Part shown: positions 43,381 through 52,943 of the stretch, in pieces | How positions within the stretch are numbered: the first letter of the stretch is position 1 | Layout of the letters: each line of letters opens with the position of its first letter | Source of the DNA: Salirhabdus euzebyi | Lineage (GTDB): Bacteria; Bacillota; Bacilli; Bacillales; Alkalibacillaceae | NCBI RefSeq assembly: GCF_014207435.1 | Contig: NZ_JACHGH010000008.1 | Span: 41,667 to 105,666, forward strand | Reading direction: 5' to 3' | Length of the DNA stretch: 64,000 bases | The notes under the pieces: model-generated | Databases searched by the model: none | Told to the model about the DNA's origin: nothing | What the model saw: the letters and a program-made list of their open reading frames with translations, nothing else | Translations under genes and position numbers: made by a program

Positions 43381-45015
43381 TTAGTTGCTTTCCTTGCCAA
43401 TTACCTCTTGAGCAATATTTAAGGCATGATCACCGATACGCTCTAGATTACTAATAATATCTACAAATACGATACCAGCAGATCCTGTACAAATTCCTTC
43501 ATTCAAACGAAGAATGTGCTTTTTACGATAGTTTCTCTCCATTTGATCGATTTGTTCTTCTTTTTGTATAACTTCAAGAGCCTCTTCTCTATCCATGTTG
43601 TCAAAAGAATTTAAAGCTTGCTTAACCGTAATTAAAGTTAAGTTAAACATGTCATTTAAATCCTCTAGAGCTTGCTCTGTTATTAAAACCTTGTTTGAAA
43701 TTTTATAGTCAATCAGTTCTACTATATTTTCAAAGTGATCTCCAATACGTTCAATATCACGGACGTTGTCTACAACCGCTGAGTGGAGTCTACTTTCAGA
43801 TTCAGATAAAGATGAACCGGAAATCTTAACAAGGTAATCGGTTATCTTTCTGTCTAAATTATTTATAGCACTTTCTAATTGTAAGGCTAACTCAGCATGT
43901 TTTTGCTGGTTATTATTTAAATATAAACTAGTTTCTTCTAGACCCTTTAGTGCTAATTCTCCCATACGTAATGACTCTTCTTTGGCTTGACCTAAAGCTA
44001 CAGACGGTGATTGCTGTAAGAAAATTGGATCCAAATGTTTTGGTTTATATTCCACAGCAGAATCGTCACCTGGTATTAATTTAGTTACAATAAACGCCAA
44101 GAAGCCAATAAAAGGAAGCTGAATAAGTGTATTCGTTACATTAAATGTTCCGTGTGCAAATGCAATTGTCATTTTTGGATCTAAATTTAATGACTGTTGG
44201 AAAAATTCAATTAACGTTGTAAAAGGTCCAAGTAATATTAAAAATATTGATGTCCCTATTAAATTGAATATTACGTGGGTTGCAGCTGTTCTTTTCGCAG
44301 CAACACTTGCTCCTAAAGCAGCTAACACAGCCGTAATAGTTGTACCAATATTATCACCGAATAAAACAGGTAAAGCAGCAGTTAAAACTATAGCTCCTTC
44401 ATCAAATAAACCTTGGAGTACCCCTATCGTTGCACTAGAGCTTTGAACGATAACGGTAAATACTGTTCCCACTACTACTCCAAGGAGTGGAATTTCACTC
44501 ATACTAAGCGTTAATTCATGAAATGCCTCTAACGTACGAAGAGGTTTCATGCCACTTGACATTAGCTCTAAACCAAAGAATAAACATCCTAATCCAAAAA
44601 CAGTTTGTCCAAAATAAGTAAGTTTTTTACTCTTAAAGAAAAATATAAGTACTGAACCGAGTGCAATCATAGGTAAAGCATATGCTCCGACATCGATCCC
44701 GATAATAAATGCGGTAACAGTTGTTCCTATATTTGCTCCCATTACTACTCCAATTGCTTGTCGTAGTGTCATAAAACCAGCATTTACAAGACCAACCGTT
44801 AAAACGGTAGTACCTGAACTACTTTGAATTAAAATAGTTACAACGATACCAGCCAACACACCCATAAACGGATTTGTCGTAAATTTATCTAAGATGTCCC
44901 TTAAGCGGTCACCTGCTGATTTTTGCAATCCATCTCCCATGTACTTAATACCAAATAAAAAGATACCGAGACCACCGATAAATTCAAAAATCATTTCTTG
45001 AACATTGGCATCCAA
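43381..45015 (-). CDS. nptA: Na+/phosphate cotransporter (NptA/YjbB type) with C-terminal PhoU-like domain
   Basis: A 544-residue protein. The membrane half has the duplicated Na/Pi cotransporter motif: ILIQSSSGTTVLTVGLVNAG and VIVQSSSATIGVLQGLFDEG, with GANIGTTVTAF and GDNIGTTITAV. The last 200 residues are PhoU-like helices with two RIGDH motifs (DIERIGDHFENIVEL, NLERIGDHALNIAQE). TTG at 45015 with GAGGGG upstream is preferred; the frame stays open to 45075. It probably carries phosphate, with direction unresolved. Possible Pho half-sites lie in the upstream gap. Confidence 0.88.
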   Translation of the reverse strand: MDANVQEMIFEFIGGLGIFLFGIKYMGDGLQKSAGDRLRDILDKFTTNPFMGVLAGIVVTILIQSSSGTTVLTVGLVNAGFMTLRQAIGVVMGANIGTTVTAFIIGIDVGAYALPMIALGSVLIFFFKSKKLTYFGQTVFGLGCLFFGLELMSSGMKPLRTLEAFHELTLSMSEIPLLGVVVGTVFTVIVQSSSATIGVLQGLFDEGAIVLTAALPVLFGDNIGTTITAVLAALGASVAAKRTAATHVIFNLIGTSIFLILLGPFTTLIEFFQQSLNLDPKMTIAFAHGTFNVTNTLIQLPFIGFLAFIVTKLIPGDDSAVEYKPKHLDPIFLQQSPSVALGQAKEESLRMGELALKGLEETSLYLNNNQQKHAELALQLESAINNLDRKITDYLVKISGSSLSESESRLHSAVVDNVRDIERIGDHFENIVELIDYKISNKVLITEQALEDLNDMFNLTLITVKQALNSFDNMDREEALEVIQKEEQIDQMERNYRKKHILRLNEGICTGSAGIVFVDIISNLERIGDHALNIAQEVIGKESN

Positions 45016-45123
45016 AATTTTCAACCCCTCATCATCCAAAATATCTATCTCTATAAAATTAAAAAGAATACCCATCTAATTATTAAAGAAATTTGAAAGT
45101 TTTGTAAAGGATTTTCAACAAAA

Positions 45124-45140
45124 TTTACATTCTCTTAACA
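45124..45140 (+). promoter_or_regulatory. Possible PhoP half-site pair between nptA and the DUF1189 gene
   Basis: TTTACA at 45124-45129 and TTAACA at 45135-45140, 5 nt apart, both fit the PhoP half-site. They lie on the plus strand, opposite to nptA; an inverted TGTAAA is at 45103-45108. Only two hexamers, so evidence is weak. Confidence 0.3.
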
Positions 45141-45235
45141 TTTACCTCTATAAACTAACAATAAACTTTAGCTTGCTATGAAAAATAATGTTGAATTATG
45201 ATGGAATAGATCAAAACAAAAGGACGTGACTATTT

Positions 45236-46000
45236 TTGAAGGTAAATCTTTTTAAACAATTTTTATATAGTCTTTATGACTTTAAGAAAGTATCTGCGTT
45301 TAGAATGCAGAAAATGGGCAGAACGATCGCTTATATATTTTTATTTATGCTAATTGTTTCTATCCCTTTTGCTCTTTCTTATAGTATACAAACATCAAGT
45401 GCCTTAAACAAAATTCAAACAACTAATTTTACCGACATCCCTGACTTCGCCATTCAAGAGGAGAAGCTCCAAGCCGAAGAACAGTATGTTGGAGACTATT
45501 TTGTTGTCAAACCAGAGAGTGATGAAACAATAGCATCCGTGCAAGAAACACTAGATGAGGGTATCGTTTTATTAGAGGATAAAGCTCTGCTTATCACGAA
45601 AGTTCTATCCTTTGAATTTCCATACACCGCCTTTGGTTCTGATAACATGACGAAAGATGAAATTATCCAATTTATTGACGACATTAATACGAACAAATAC
45701 TTTATCATCAGTATTTATCTTCTAATTTATTATGTTTTCTCTACTGGAGTTAAATTTATTGAAATTACGTTATTAGCTTTAATCGGTTTATTCATTAAAT
45801 CTAGATTAAAGAAAAACATCCAATATCGACATGTATGGATTTTAACTGCCTATGCTATTACGTTACCATCATTGATTATATCCTTTATAGACGGAATACA
45901 ACTAAGTATTCCTTATGCAGGCGTGGCTTTTTGGGCATTAGGATCTTTCCTGCTTTATAAGATTATTTCCTATATTCCGACACCTAAAAAGTATGATTAA
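45236..46000 (+). CDS. DUF1189 membrane protein (YqgB-like)
   Basis: A 254-residue protein with about five membrane spans (AYIFLFMLIVSIPFALSYSI, ISIYLLIYYVFSTGVKFI, and three near the C terminus) and an extracellular domain between spans 1 and 2. Pattern and size fit DUF1189, to which B. subtilis YqgB of this region belongs. The start is TTG at 45236, with AAAAGGA about 11 nt upstream. Function unknown. Confidence 0.8.
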   Translation: MKVNLFKQFLYSLYDFKKVSAFRMQKMGRTIAYIFLFMLIVSIPFALSYSIQTSSALNKIQTTNFTDIPDFAIQEEKLQAEEQYVGDYFVVKPESDETIASVQETLDEGIVLLEDKALLITKVLSFEFPYTAFGSDNMTKDEIIQFIDDINTNKYFIISIYLLIYYVFSTGVKFIEITLLALIGLFIKSRLKKNIQYRHVWILTAYAITLPSLIISFIDGIQLSIPYAGVAFWALGSFLLYKIISYIPTPKKYD

Positions 46001-46004
46001 CTAT

Positions 46005-46050
46005 AAAAGGACAAATCCTCTAACAGATAAAGAGGATTTGTCCTTTTTTT
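46005..46050. terminator. Terminator between the DUF1189 gene and the chemotaxis receptor gene
   Basis: 17-bp arms AAAAGGACAAATCCTCT and its complement with a 9-nt loop and a run of seven T residues; usable from both sides. Confidence 0.9.
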
Positions 46051-47716
46051 ATTTACCAATAGACGCTAGTGATTGACTAATTGCTACTAACTGAGTTCTC
46101 ATGTCCTCGGTCTCTTCCATAGATTTTTGCTGAATTTCTGAACTCTCAAAAAGTTGCTGTAAAGAAGATAGCGTTTCTTCTATATGTGCGTAGAAATGTT
46201 GAAAAGCACTCTCAAGCTCAGGTATAACAGATTCCGCCTTTATCACCTCTGAAGTTGAACGATTAATATGCATATCTACTTCTTTAATTTCATTAGCCAA
46301 GGTTGAAAAAGTAGAACTTGAAGTTTGGGCAATTTTTAATTGACCGGAAAGCTCATCTTTTAGTGTTAAAAATTGGTCTGAAAAGAAATTTCCAATATGT
46401 ACTGTATCTACTACCTTTTGTTCTATTTCTATTGCTGCACTCCTTGAATTCTCAGCTAACTTACGAACTTCTTCTGCTACGACTGCAAATCCTTTTCCGT
46501 GTTCCCCTGCCCGAGCTGCCTCTATAGTTGCATTTAGAGCTAGTAATTTTGTCCGTTCTGAAAGATCTTGGATCATTGTTCCGGCCTTACGGATATTGTT
46601 AGTATGTAATTGAAATTCACTTATTTTGTTTGTCATGAGGAGCACGCCATCATAAAACTCTTCCAATGCTCCCACTATGGAAACCACATCTGAAGAACCG
46701 CTTTTGACCGAATGATTCATTTTCTGTTGCTTATGTTTCATTTCTTCAAATTCATTCTTAAGTAGTACCATTAAATTTTTTAGTCGATAGAAGATTTCTT
46801 CGTATTGTTTAAATGTCCCTTGGGTTTTTTCTGCACTGTTCATTACCTTATGTAAATCTGTTCTCATCACTTCCTGTGTTGCTGATAACTCCTCAGAAGA
46901 TACAGCAAGTTCATCACTCGTGTCGGTAAGTTGTGTAATAGCATCTTGTATGTTTTGAAACAACTCAGATATTTTGTCCATAAGCATCTGAAAACTTTTA
47001 TTTAAAGAGCGTACTTCAGGAATACTACTATTAATTGTTTCTACATTTCCAAAGCTACCATCCCGTGCCTTTTTCATTTCACTTCGTAGCTTCGTTAAAG
47101 GTAAGGTCATTTTTCGGATTATAAAAGAAACAAAAATGAGCATGAGGACTATACTTACGATGCCAGCCGTTAAAAAATACTTAGCTAGTTCGTTAGCTGA
47201 TTCCATTAATTCACTTTTCGGTATCGCAATAACATAAATACCTTGTAATTCTTGCACTGTTCCAAAGGAGAATAACCATTGCTTCCCCTGCCATTTCGCA
47301 AAAAATGAAGAATTCCCCTCTCCCTTTATCTTCCCAACTATGTTTTGATTAAGATTTGCTTGTTGAGCAACTCTCTTTTCCATTTGTAGTGATTCGTCAT
47401 TTCCAATTAAAAATAGTTTTGGACTATAGTTATCCTGCATTAATTTAATTCTTTGATCTTCTACTGAATGAAGAAGTTGTTTTGTAAACTGATCTTCATC
47501 ATTAACAAAAGCGTATTTCAAGTTTCTTGCCATTTCCCTCATGATAAAAACTTCTCGTTCTAATCTCTCGTTTACTAGGGATAATTGGCTATCTTTAGCT
47601 TTTATATACGAAATCGTTCCAACAACTGCGATTGTAAACAAAAACAACATAGAAATAACAACAAGTAATCGCATCTGAAAAGAAATTTCTTTTTTCTTTA
47701 TATCTTCCAACAACAA
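46049..47716 (-). CDS. Methyl-accepting chemotaxis protein
   Basis: A 555-residue transmembrane chemoreceptor. Membrane spans at about 15-37 and 180-202 flank an extracellular sensor domain of about 140 residues, probably a Cache fold. A HAMP region follows ([20 protein letters not shown]), then the signalling coiled coil with the conserved tip [20 protein letters not shown] and [15 protein letters not shown]. The ligand is not predictable. Start is one of three consecutive TTG codons after GGAGGGG. A long inverted repeat lies in its leader. Confidence 0.9.
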   Translation of the reverse strand: MLLEDIKKKEISFQMRLLVVISMLFLFTIAVVGTISYIKAKDSQLSLVNERLEREVFIMREMARNLKYAFVNDEDQFTKQLLHSVEDQRIKLMQDNYSPKLFLIGNDESLQMEKRVAQQANLNQNIVGKIKGEGNSSFFAKWQGKQWLFSFGTVQELQGIYVIAIPKSELMESANELAKYFLTAGIVSIVLMLIFVSFIIRKMTLPLTKLRSEMKKARDGSFGNVETINSSIPEVRSLNKSFQMLMDKISELFQNIQDAITQLTDTSDELAVSSEELSATQEVMRTDLHKVMNSAEKTQGTFKQYEEIFYRLKNLMVLLKNEFEEMKHKQQKMNHSVKSGSSDVVSIVGALEEFYDGVLLMTNKISEFQLHTNNIRKAGTMIQDLSERTKLLALNATIEAARAGEHGKGFAVVAEEVRKLAENSRSAAIEIEQKVVDTVHIGNFFSDQFLTLKDELSGQLKIAQTSSSTFSTLANEIKEVDMHINRSTSEVIKAESVIPELESAFQHFYAHIEETLSSLQQLFESSEIQQKSMEETEDMRTQLVAISQSLASIGK

Positions 47717-47726
47717 TGTCCCCTCC

Positions 47727-47775
47727 TATTTACAAACCAACTTCTTCACACAAGTATGACATTGGTTTGTAAATA
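47727..47775 (-). promoter_or_regulatory. Inverted repeat in the chemotaxis receptor leader
   Basis: Perfect 14-bp arms TATTTACAAACCAA and TTGGTTTGTAAATA, 21 nt apart, directly abutting the GGAGGGG ribosome binding site. In mRNA it would form a hairpin beside the site; in DNA it could be an operator. Not a terminator, since no T run follows. Confidence 0.6.
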
Positions 47776-47802
47776 GAAAGTAAAGGGCACATTAAAGAAA
47801 TA

Positions 47803-48435
47803 TTAATTTTCTACTTCATCTACTAAAATTTTTGTTCCATCGACATGATTTACGACAATTTTTTTATTCCTCGGAATCCACTTTCCGTTTGATACAGCAC
47901 TGAATTCTTCATTATCAATTCGAATCGTTCCTACAGGTCTTAAATCCGTTAACGCAACTCCTTGTTTATTTTTTAGTTGTTCATACTTATTGTTGATAGA
48001 GTTATACCCAGCCTCAGTAGACAACCGGTCAAATAATGTGATTCGATCCCACATATTTCTTTTTGGAAATACTTTTAAAAAAAGGAAACTACACAAAGTA
48101 CCTAGAATTACTCCTATAACCCCATAAATACCAGTAATCCAACTTGGAGTTGTTAGCCCTATAATCACCAGCATCATCGTTAAACCAATAAATGATAAAG
48201 TTCCGTCATTTAATACTTTTCCGTCTATTATAATCAGTAATAAAGCGACTAAATATAGAGAACTCATTATAACTAAATTGAATGTGGTCAAGTGTGTTCC
48301 AAAGTATAACAAAATAAAACCGAAACCTAATAATCCTGAAAACCCTCTTAATTTAACTAGCATTTCTCCAATTAATAACATCATTCCTAAAAATGTTAGC
48401 AGGAATGCAGCAATACTTGAGCTTAGAAATTCCAT
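47803..48435 (-). CDS. Short NfeD-like membrane protein
   Basis: A 210-residue protein with about five membrane spans in the first 130 residues and a C-terminal OB-fold (KQGVALTDLRPVGTIRIDNE, then FSAVSNGKWIPRNKKI and VVNHVDGTKILV), the NfeDC domain. It lacks the ClpP-like protease half of long NfeD proteins. Such proteins often partner with flotillin-type proteins, but no such gene is nearby. GGGGTGA precedes the ATG. Confidence 0.82.
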   Translation of the reverse strand: MEFLSSSIAAFLLTFLGMMLLIGEMLVKLRGFSGLLGFGFILLYFGTHLTTFNLVIMSSLYLVALLLIIIDGKVLNDGTLSFIGLTMMLVIIGLTTPSWITGIYGVIGVILGTLCSFLFLKVFPKRNMWDRITLFDRLSTEAGYNSINNKYEQLKNKQGVALTDLRPVGTIRIDNEEFSAVSNGKWIPRNKKIVVNHVDGTKILVDEVEN

Positions 48436-48525
48436 CTACGTCACCCCTTTTAATCTTAATACGGTTTTAAGTCTTCTCCAGTTTCAATTTTATACTTTGT
48501 ATTGGAGAATTTGGAGGTCAAAGTA

Positions 48526-48903
48526 ATGAAATTATATACAAAATTATTATTATTTTTCTTTCTTATTCTATTCGTGAAGAGTATAATAAGCGATTTAACA
48601 GTAGGAACAGCCGTTCAAGCATCCCCTCCTACTAAGGAAGAACATGTAGAAAAAAATGATCATGTACAAAAGGACGTTAGTCAGTCAGAGTTAGATCCAT
48701 TAGAAGAGGAAATAAAGCCTTATGAAGTAGTTATCCGTAAAATCCAGGGTGGGGATACTGTTTTATCCATTGCAGAGGAATTAAACACAAAAATTAGCTC
48801 CATACAGACATTGTTAGATGACTTTAAAGACCTTAATCCAAATACAGACCCACACCAAATTAAAATAGATGAAACATATTTTTTCCCTGTATATAAACAA
48901 TAA
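48526..48903 (+). CDS. yqfZ: LysM-like protein YqfZ
   Basis: A 125-residue protein with an N-terminal hydrophobic segment (KLLLFFFLILFVKSIISDLT), an acidic linker and a LysM-like domain (IQGGDTVLSIAEELNTKISS, then DLNPNTDPHQIKIDETYFFP). It is directly upstream of ispG, as in B. subtilis. ATG at 48526 has GGAGG 8 nt upstream. It probably binds peptidoglycan; the process is not known. Confidence 0.78.
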   Translation: MKLYTKLLLFFFLILFVKSIISDLTVGTAVQASPPTKEEHVEKNDHVQKDVSQSELDPLEEEIKPYEVVIRKIQGGDTVLSIAEELNTKISSIQTLLDDFKDLNPNTDPHQIKIDETYFFPVYKQ

Positions 48904-49078
48904 GAAAACATCTGTCCATTTTTCCGAAGTAATCTACTTCTCATTTTTTCTCTTAGCACTTATAATGGATTAGGAAGTGTTGGATATTCTCTATATTTAA
49001 CACGAAGTTTTACACTAGTAAGTATTTTCCTAATAGGAAACATACACTAAATGTATTGCTAAAAGGAGCGTTCATTAC

Positions 49079-50185
49079 ATGACTCAAATTATTCACCGTA
49101 AAGATACACGACCTGTACGTGTTGGAAATATTACAATAGGTGGGAAAGATGAAGTTATCATCCAATCAATGACAACGACAAAAACTCACGATGTAGATGC
49201 AACTGTTGCTGAAATCGAACGATTAGTTGAAGCAGGATGCCAGGTAGTACGTGTCGCTTGTCCTGATGAAAGAGCCGCAAATGCAATTCCAGAAATCAAA
49301 AAACGTATTACCATTCCATTGGTAGTTGATATACACTTTGATTATCGCTTAGCTTTAAAAGCTATTGAGGGTGGCGCGGATAAAATTCGTATAAATCCTG
49401 GAAATATAGGAAAAAAGGAAAAAGTAGAAGCTGTTGTTAATGCTGCTAAAGCAAAGGGTATACCTATACGTATTGGGGTTAACGCAGGTTCCCTAGAAAA
49501 GAAAATCCTAGAAAAATACGGTTATCCTACAGCAGATGGTATGGTGGAAAGTGCACTTCATCATATTAAAATTTTGGAAGATTTAGATTTCCATGACATC
49601 ATTGTTTCCTTAAAGGCGTCCGATGTAAATTTGGCTATTGAAGCATATGAAAAAGCTGCACAAGTTATTAAATATCCTTTACATCTTGGTATTACAGAAT
49701 CAGGTACATTATTTGCAGGAACTGTAAAAAGTGCTGCTGGCCTAGGTGCCATTTTAAGTAAAGGTATAGGGAATACTGTACGTATTTCTTTAAGTGCAGA
49801 TCCTGTTGAAGAGGTAAAAGTAGCTCGTGAATTATTAAAATCATTTGGGCTAGCTGCCAATGCTGCTACGTTGATTTCTTGTCCGACATGCGGTCGAATC
49901 GAAATCGATTTAATTTCTATAGCTAACGAGGTAGAGGAGTATATATCCAAAATAAAGGCACCAATTAAAGTAGCCGTATTAGGATGCGCAGTGAACGGGC
50001 CAGGAGAGGCAAGAGAAGCTGATATCGGAATTGCTGGTGCTCGTGGAGAAGGATTACTCTTTAGACATGGAAAAATCATTCGAAAAGTACCAGAAGAAAT
50101 CATGGTGGAAGAGCTCAAAAAAGAAGTTGATAAATTAGCTGAAGAGCACTATAAAAAACAAAAAGAAGCAGAGCTAAATGCTTAA
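49079..50185 (+). CDS. ispG: 4-hydroxy-3-methylbut-2-en-1-yl diphosphate synthase (flavodoxin)
   Basis: Penultimate step of the MEP isoprenoid pathway, converting MEcPP to HMBPP with a [4Fe-4S] cluster. TIM-barrel domain with [17 protein letters not shown] and [10 protein letters not shown]. Cluster cysteines are in [12 protein letters not shown] (about 268 and 271) and [11 protein letters not shown] (about 302). 368 residues, normal length. AAGGAG precedes the ATG. The next pathway enzyme, ispH, is at 54441. Confidence 0.96.
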   Translation: MTQIIHRKDTRPVRVGNITIGGKDEVIIQSMTTTKTHDVDATVAEIERLVEAGCQVVRVACPDERAANAIPEIKKRITIPLVVDIHFDYRLALKAIEGGADKIRINPGNIGKKEKVEAVVNAAKAKGIPIRIGVNAGSLEKKILEKYGYPTADGMVESALHHIKILEDLDFHDIIVSLKASDVNLAIEAYEKAAQVIKYPLHLGITESGTLFAGTVKSAAGLGAILSKGIGNTVRISLSADPVEEVKVARELLKSFGLAANAATLISCPTCGRIEIDLISIANEVEEYISKIKAPIKVAVLGCAVNGPGEAREADIGIAGARGEGLLFRHGKIIRKVPEEIMVEELKKEVDKLAEEHYKKQKEAELNA

Positions 50186-50188
50186 ATG

Positions 50189-50218
50189 TAAAAACGCCCC
50201 CAAAATGGGGGCGTTTTA
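50189..50218. terminator. Terminator between ispG and yqfX
   Basis: AAAACGCCCCC/GGGGGCGTTTT with a 5-nt loop; T runs on both strands. Confidence 0.9.
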
Positions 50219-50230
50219 ATTTTGAGCAAG

Positions 50231-50692
50231 TTAAACAAATGGAGCTAGCATTAAGTTTATGACGATCGCTGCAATACCACCAACAATGGCAATATTACCT
50301 AACGTATCGGCACCTCTTCTCTTTGCCATGACACCGACTACTATACCAGCAATCCCCATTACGAGTGGCCACATAAAGAAGGCTAGTAGAGACAACACAA
50401 TTGCTGCCCAGCCCCAACCAGCTTCGACCCCTTCTTCCATGTTTGTTTCTCTTTCTCGGGCATGGATAGGATCTCTCACGTCATAGGCTCCTATTGCTGT
50501 TTCTGCCGCAAACTCTTCCTCTTGCTTTTGATCACGTATATCGAAATCATCTGGCGCATCAACGTGATCTATTTCACCTGGATTGCTTTGCAAAAAATAG
50601 TTGGTATTCACTGTATAATCAGTTTCCCTATTTTCTTTAGGGAACGGGCTTTCACCTTGCTTGTTTAGATTGTTTCTGTCTTGTGAAGCCAT
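50231..50692 (-). CDS. yqfX: YqfX-like membrane protein (DUF4190-type hairpin)
   Basis: A 153-residue protein with a long acidic, disordered N-terminal region and a C-terminal pair of membrane helices (GWAAIVLSLLAFFMWPLVMG, IAIVGGIAAIVINLMLAP) separated by AKRRGADTLGN. The location beside ispG matches B. subtilis yqfX. ATG at 50692 has GAGGG 8 nt upstream; an in-frame ATG at 50710 exists. Function unknown. Confidence 0.75.
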   Translation of the reverse strand: MASQDRNNLNKQGESPFPKENRETDYTVNTNYFLQSNPGEIDHVDAPDDFDIRDQKQEEEFAAETAIGAYDVRDPIHARERETNMEEGVEAGWGWAAIVLSLLAFFMWPLVMGIAGIVVGVMAKRRGADTLGNIAIVGGIAAIVINLMLAPFV

Positions 50693-50814
50693 TAGATTAT
50701 CCCTCGCTTTCATGAAGAGGTACAATCATAGCTTGTGTAGTTTAGTGATCTTTTTACGTGGCATATTTTAACTAATTGTTAGGTTCTAACTGATAAGATA
50801 AAAGCAATATCGTT

Positions 50815-51522
50815 TTAACGGCTTGCTATTGCATTATGATGTGTTTTTGCGCGTTGTTGAATGGAAACAGCATAAGAACTTTTTGCATGTCCATTTTCTT
50901 TCTTAAAAGTCTCTAATCCACCCATTCCCCTATGATACGCAGTTAATGCCTCATTCCAGTTCTCGTACTTCTTGTGTAAAAAATCTAAATAAACGATTGA
51001 TAGTTGCATGGAATAATAAGGATCAAATAGTAATTGTTCATTGTAAGGAAGATTACCCATCTTTGCTACCCAAGGTGCGGTATTTTTCATAAATTGTGCA
51101 AGTCCATAAGCATGTCCAAATTTTGTTGGAGGACCTACAAGCTCAGGATTAAAGGTACCCCCAGTCTCCGTTTTTAGTAATTCAAACACTAAAAATGGAT
51201 CTATATTGTATTTTTGCGCTTCCTTCACTAAATATATAGCCCAACTTTTAGAAAACCGATTGCCGGATTCTTTTACCAACTGGTTTGCTTTTTTATTTAT
51301 CGTTTGCCATCCGAGATAGCCGCTTGTAGAATTAAAATTTCCTGTATCAGATAAAACATAGCTGTTTTGTAATTCTAATTGTTCATTTCTCTGTTCTAAC
51401 TTTTTATTTTCCTGTTGAAGTGTTGTTGTTTTATCAAAAAAGAAAATAAACAATAATCCAGTACATAGCGTTATATAGGAAAGGATTAAAATTAGCTGAG
51501 AAGATCTTTTTTTCTGTTGCAT
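50815..51522 (-). CDS. Membrane-anchored lytic transglycosylase (SLT domain)
   Basis: A 235-residue protein: N-terminal signal anchor (LILILSYITLCTGLLFIFFF), short coiled coil, then an SLT lysozyme-like domain. The catalytic Glu is in FELLKTETGGTFNPELVG, followed by AYGLAQFMKNTAPWVA and ALTAYHRGMGGLETF. It is expected to cleave peptidoglycan strands at the membrane surface; a sporulation or growth role is not decidable. AGGGAG precedes the ATG. Confidence 0.88.
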   Translation of the reverse strand: MQQKKRSSQLILILSYITLCTGLLFIFFFDKTTTLQQENKKLEQRNEQLELQNSYVLSDTGNFNSTSGYLGWQTINKKANQLVKESGNRFSKSWAIYLVKEAQKYNIDPFLVFELLKTETGGTFNPELVGPPTKFGHAYGLAQFMKNTAPWVAKMGNLPYNEQLLFDPYYSMQLSIVYLDFLHKKYENWNEALTAYHRGMGGLETFKKENGHAKSSYAVSIQQRAKTHHNAIASR

Positions 51523-51706
51523 AAAGCACTCCCTTTCTGTAAAAAGCTGAGTAGCCTTTTACCAACAGCTATCGTAAAGGAAGATACCATTTATTGCAAA
51601 GATTTTGTCCTAATATTGGTTTCTTTTCCTAAAAAAAGTAATAAAAGTCACTTTCTCCTACTACTTCATATAATAATAATGAATAAAATGGATAGAGGTT
51701 GATAGC

Positions 51707-51988
51707 ATGAAAAAATTAATTCGCCAAATGGTACAACAAAAATTTCATACGATTACGAGTAAAGAGCTTATTAAGTATGGCCAACAATACGATTTTACCC
51801 TAACAGAAGAACAGGCCACAAAAATTATTAATTATGTAAAAAAGAAAGATTTAGATCCATTTAAAGAAAGTGATCGTTTTAAACTACTAAAAAAAATATC
51901 CCACGTAACAGATGAAAAAACTGCCAAAAAAGCATACAAATTATTCAATGACATGATCAAGCAATATGGGGTTAAAGATATGTTTTAA
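51707..51988 (+). CDS. yqfT: DUF2624 protein YqfT
   Basis: A 93-residue basic helical protein (MKKLIRQMVQQKFHTITSKE at the start). Length, composition and position beside nfo match the YqfT/DUF2624 family, whose function is unknown. AGAGGTTGATAGC precedes the ATG. Ends at a terminator shared with nfo. Confidence 0.8.
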   Translation: MKKLIRQMVQQKFHTITSKELIKYGQQYDFTLTEEQATKIINYVKKKDLDPFKESDRFKLLKKISHVTDEKTAKKAYKLFNDMIKQYGVKDMF

Positions 51989-51991
51989 AGG

Positions 51992-52024
51992 AAAAACGTC
52001 AGTTCCATTGGAACTGACGTTTTT
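51992..52024. terminator. Terminator between yqfT and nfo
   Basis: 15-bp arms AAAAACGTCAGTTCC and complement with a 3-nt loop; bidirectional. Confidence 0.9.
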
Positions 52025-52026
52025 GA

Positions 52027-52920
52027 TTATCCAGCAATAATTTTTTCTTTTAGACTTATATCAAAATTCTTTTGCTTTAACATTTCTATTTCAAACAAGT
52101 AAGGAGGTCGTTTATCTTTCTTATCTTCCCCTACATAAGGCGTTTCTAATATTTTAGGTACATGCATTAATTGAGGGTGATGAACGACGTAATTAAGTGC
52201 TTCAAAACCGATTTTTCCGAAACCAATGTTCTCATGACGATCTTTATGAGTACCACGATCATTCTTACTATCATTAATGTGTAGTACTTGTATGCGGTCG
52301 ATACCTACAATGCGGTCGAACTCCTCCAAAACTCCATCAAAATCATTAACAATATCATATCCCGCATCATGTATGTGGCACGTATCCATACAAACGGATA
52401 ATTTTTCATTCAACTTAACTCCATCTATAATTTTAGCGATTTCATCAAAAGTTCTTCCACACTCAGACCCTTTACCAGCCATTGTTTCTAGTGCTATTTG
52501 AACATTTTGGTTTTTATCAATGACTTCGTTAAGCCCTTCAATAATCTTCTTTATCCCTTCATCTGCTCCTGCCCCAACGTGAGCACCGGGATGTAATACA
52601 ATTTGTGTAGCGCCAATTGCATCTGTTCGCTCAATTTCAGACTTTAAAAAATCCACTCCAAGTTTAAAAGTTTCCGGTTTTGTTGAATTACCAATATTAA
52701 TGATATAAGGAGCATGTACGATAATTTCTTCTATTCCGTTTGCCTTCATATGGGCAATACCAGCCTCAACATTTAATTCCTCAATTGGCTTTCGTCTCGT
52801 ATTTTGTGGAGCACCAGTATATATCATGAATGTATTAGCATTGTATGAATGTGCTTCTTCGCTAGCACCTAGTAGCATTTTTTTGCCCGACATGGAAACA
52901 TGCGATCCCAACTTCAACAT
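52027..52920 (-). CDS. nfo: Endonuclease IV (AP endonuclease)
   Basis: Cuts 5' to abasic sites in base-excision repair using a trinuclear zinc centre. The 297-residue TIM barrel shows the metal-binding motifs [32 protein letters not shown] and [20 protein letters not shown]-type residues. GGGAGA precedes the ATG. It lies 23 nt downstream of cshB and is probably co-transcribed. Confidence 0.95.
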   Translation of the reverse strand: MLKLGSHVSMSGKKMLLGASEEAHSYNANTFMIYTGAPQNTRRKPIEELNVEAGIAHMKANGIEEIIVHAPYIINIGNSTKPETFKLGVDFLKSEIERTDAIGATQIVLHPGAHVGAGADEGIKKIIEGLNEVIDKNQNVQIALETMAGKGSECGRTFDEIAKIIDGVKLNEKLSVCMDTCHIHDAGYDIVNDFDGVLEEFDRIVGIDRIQVLHINDSKNDRGTHKDRHENIGFGKIGFEALNYVVHHPQLMHVPKILETPYVGEDKKDKRPPYLFEIEMLKQKNFDISLKEKIIAG

Positions 52921-52943
52921 ATGGTTCTCTCCCTTTTTTTATG

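Noticed and set aside
49561-50118. 185-codon minus-strand frame opposite ispG
   Set aside because: Shadow of the ispG codon pattern; no ribosome binding site and no family resemblance.
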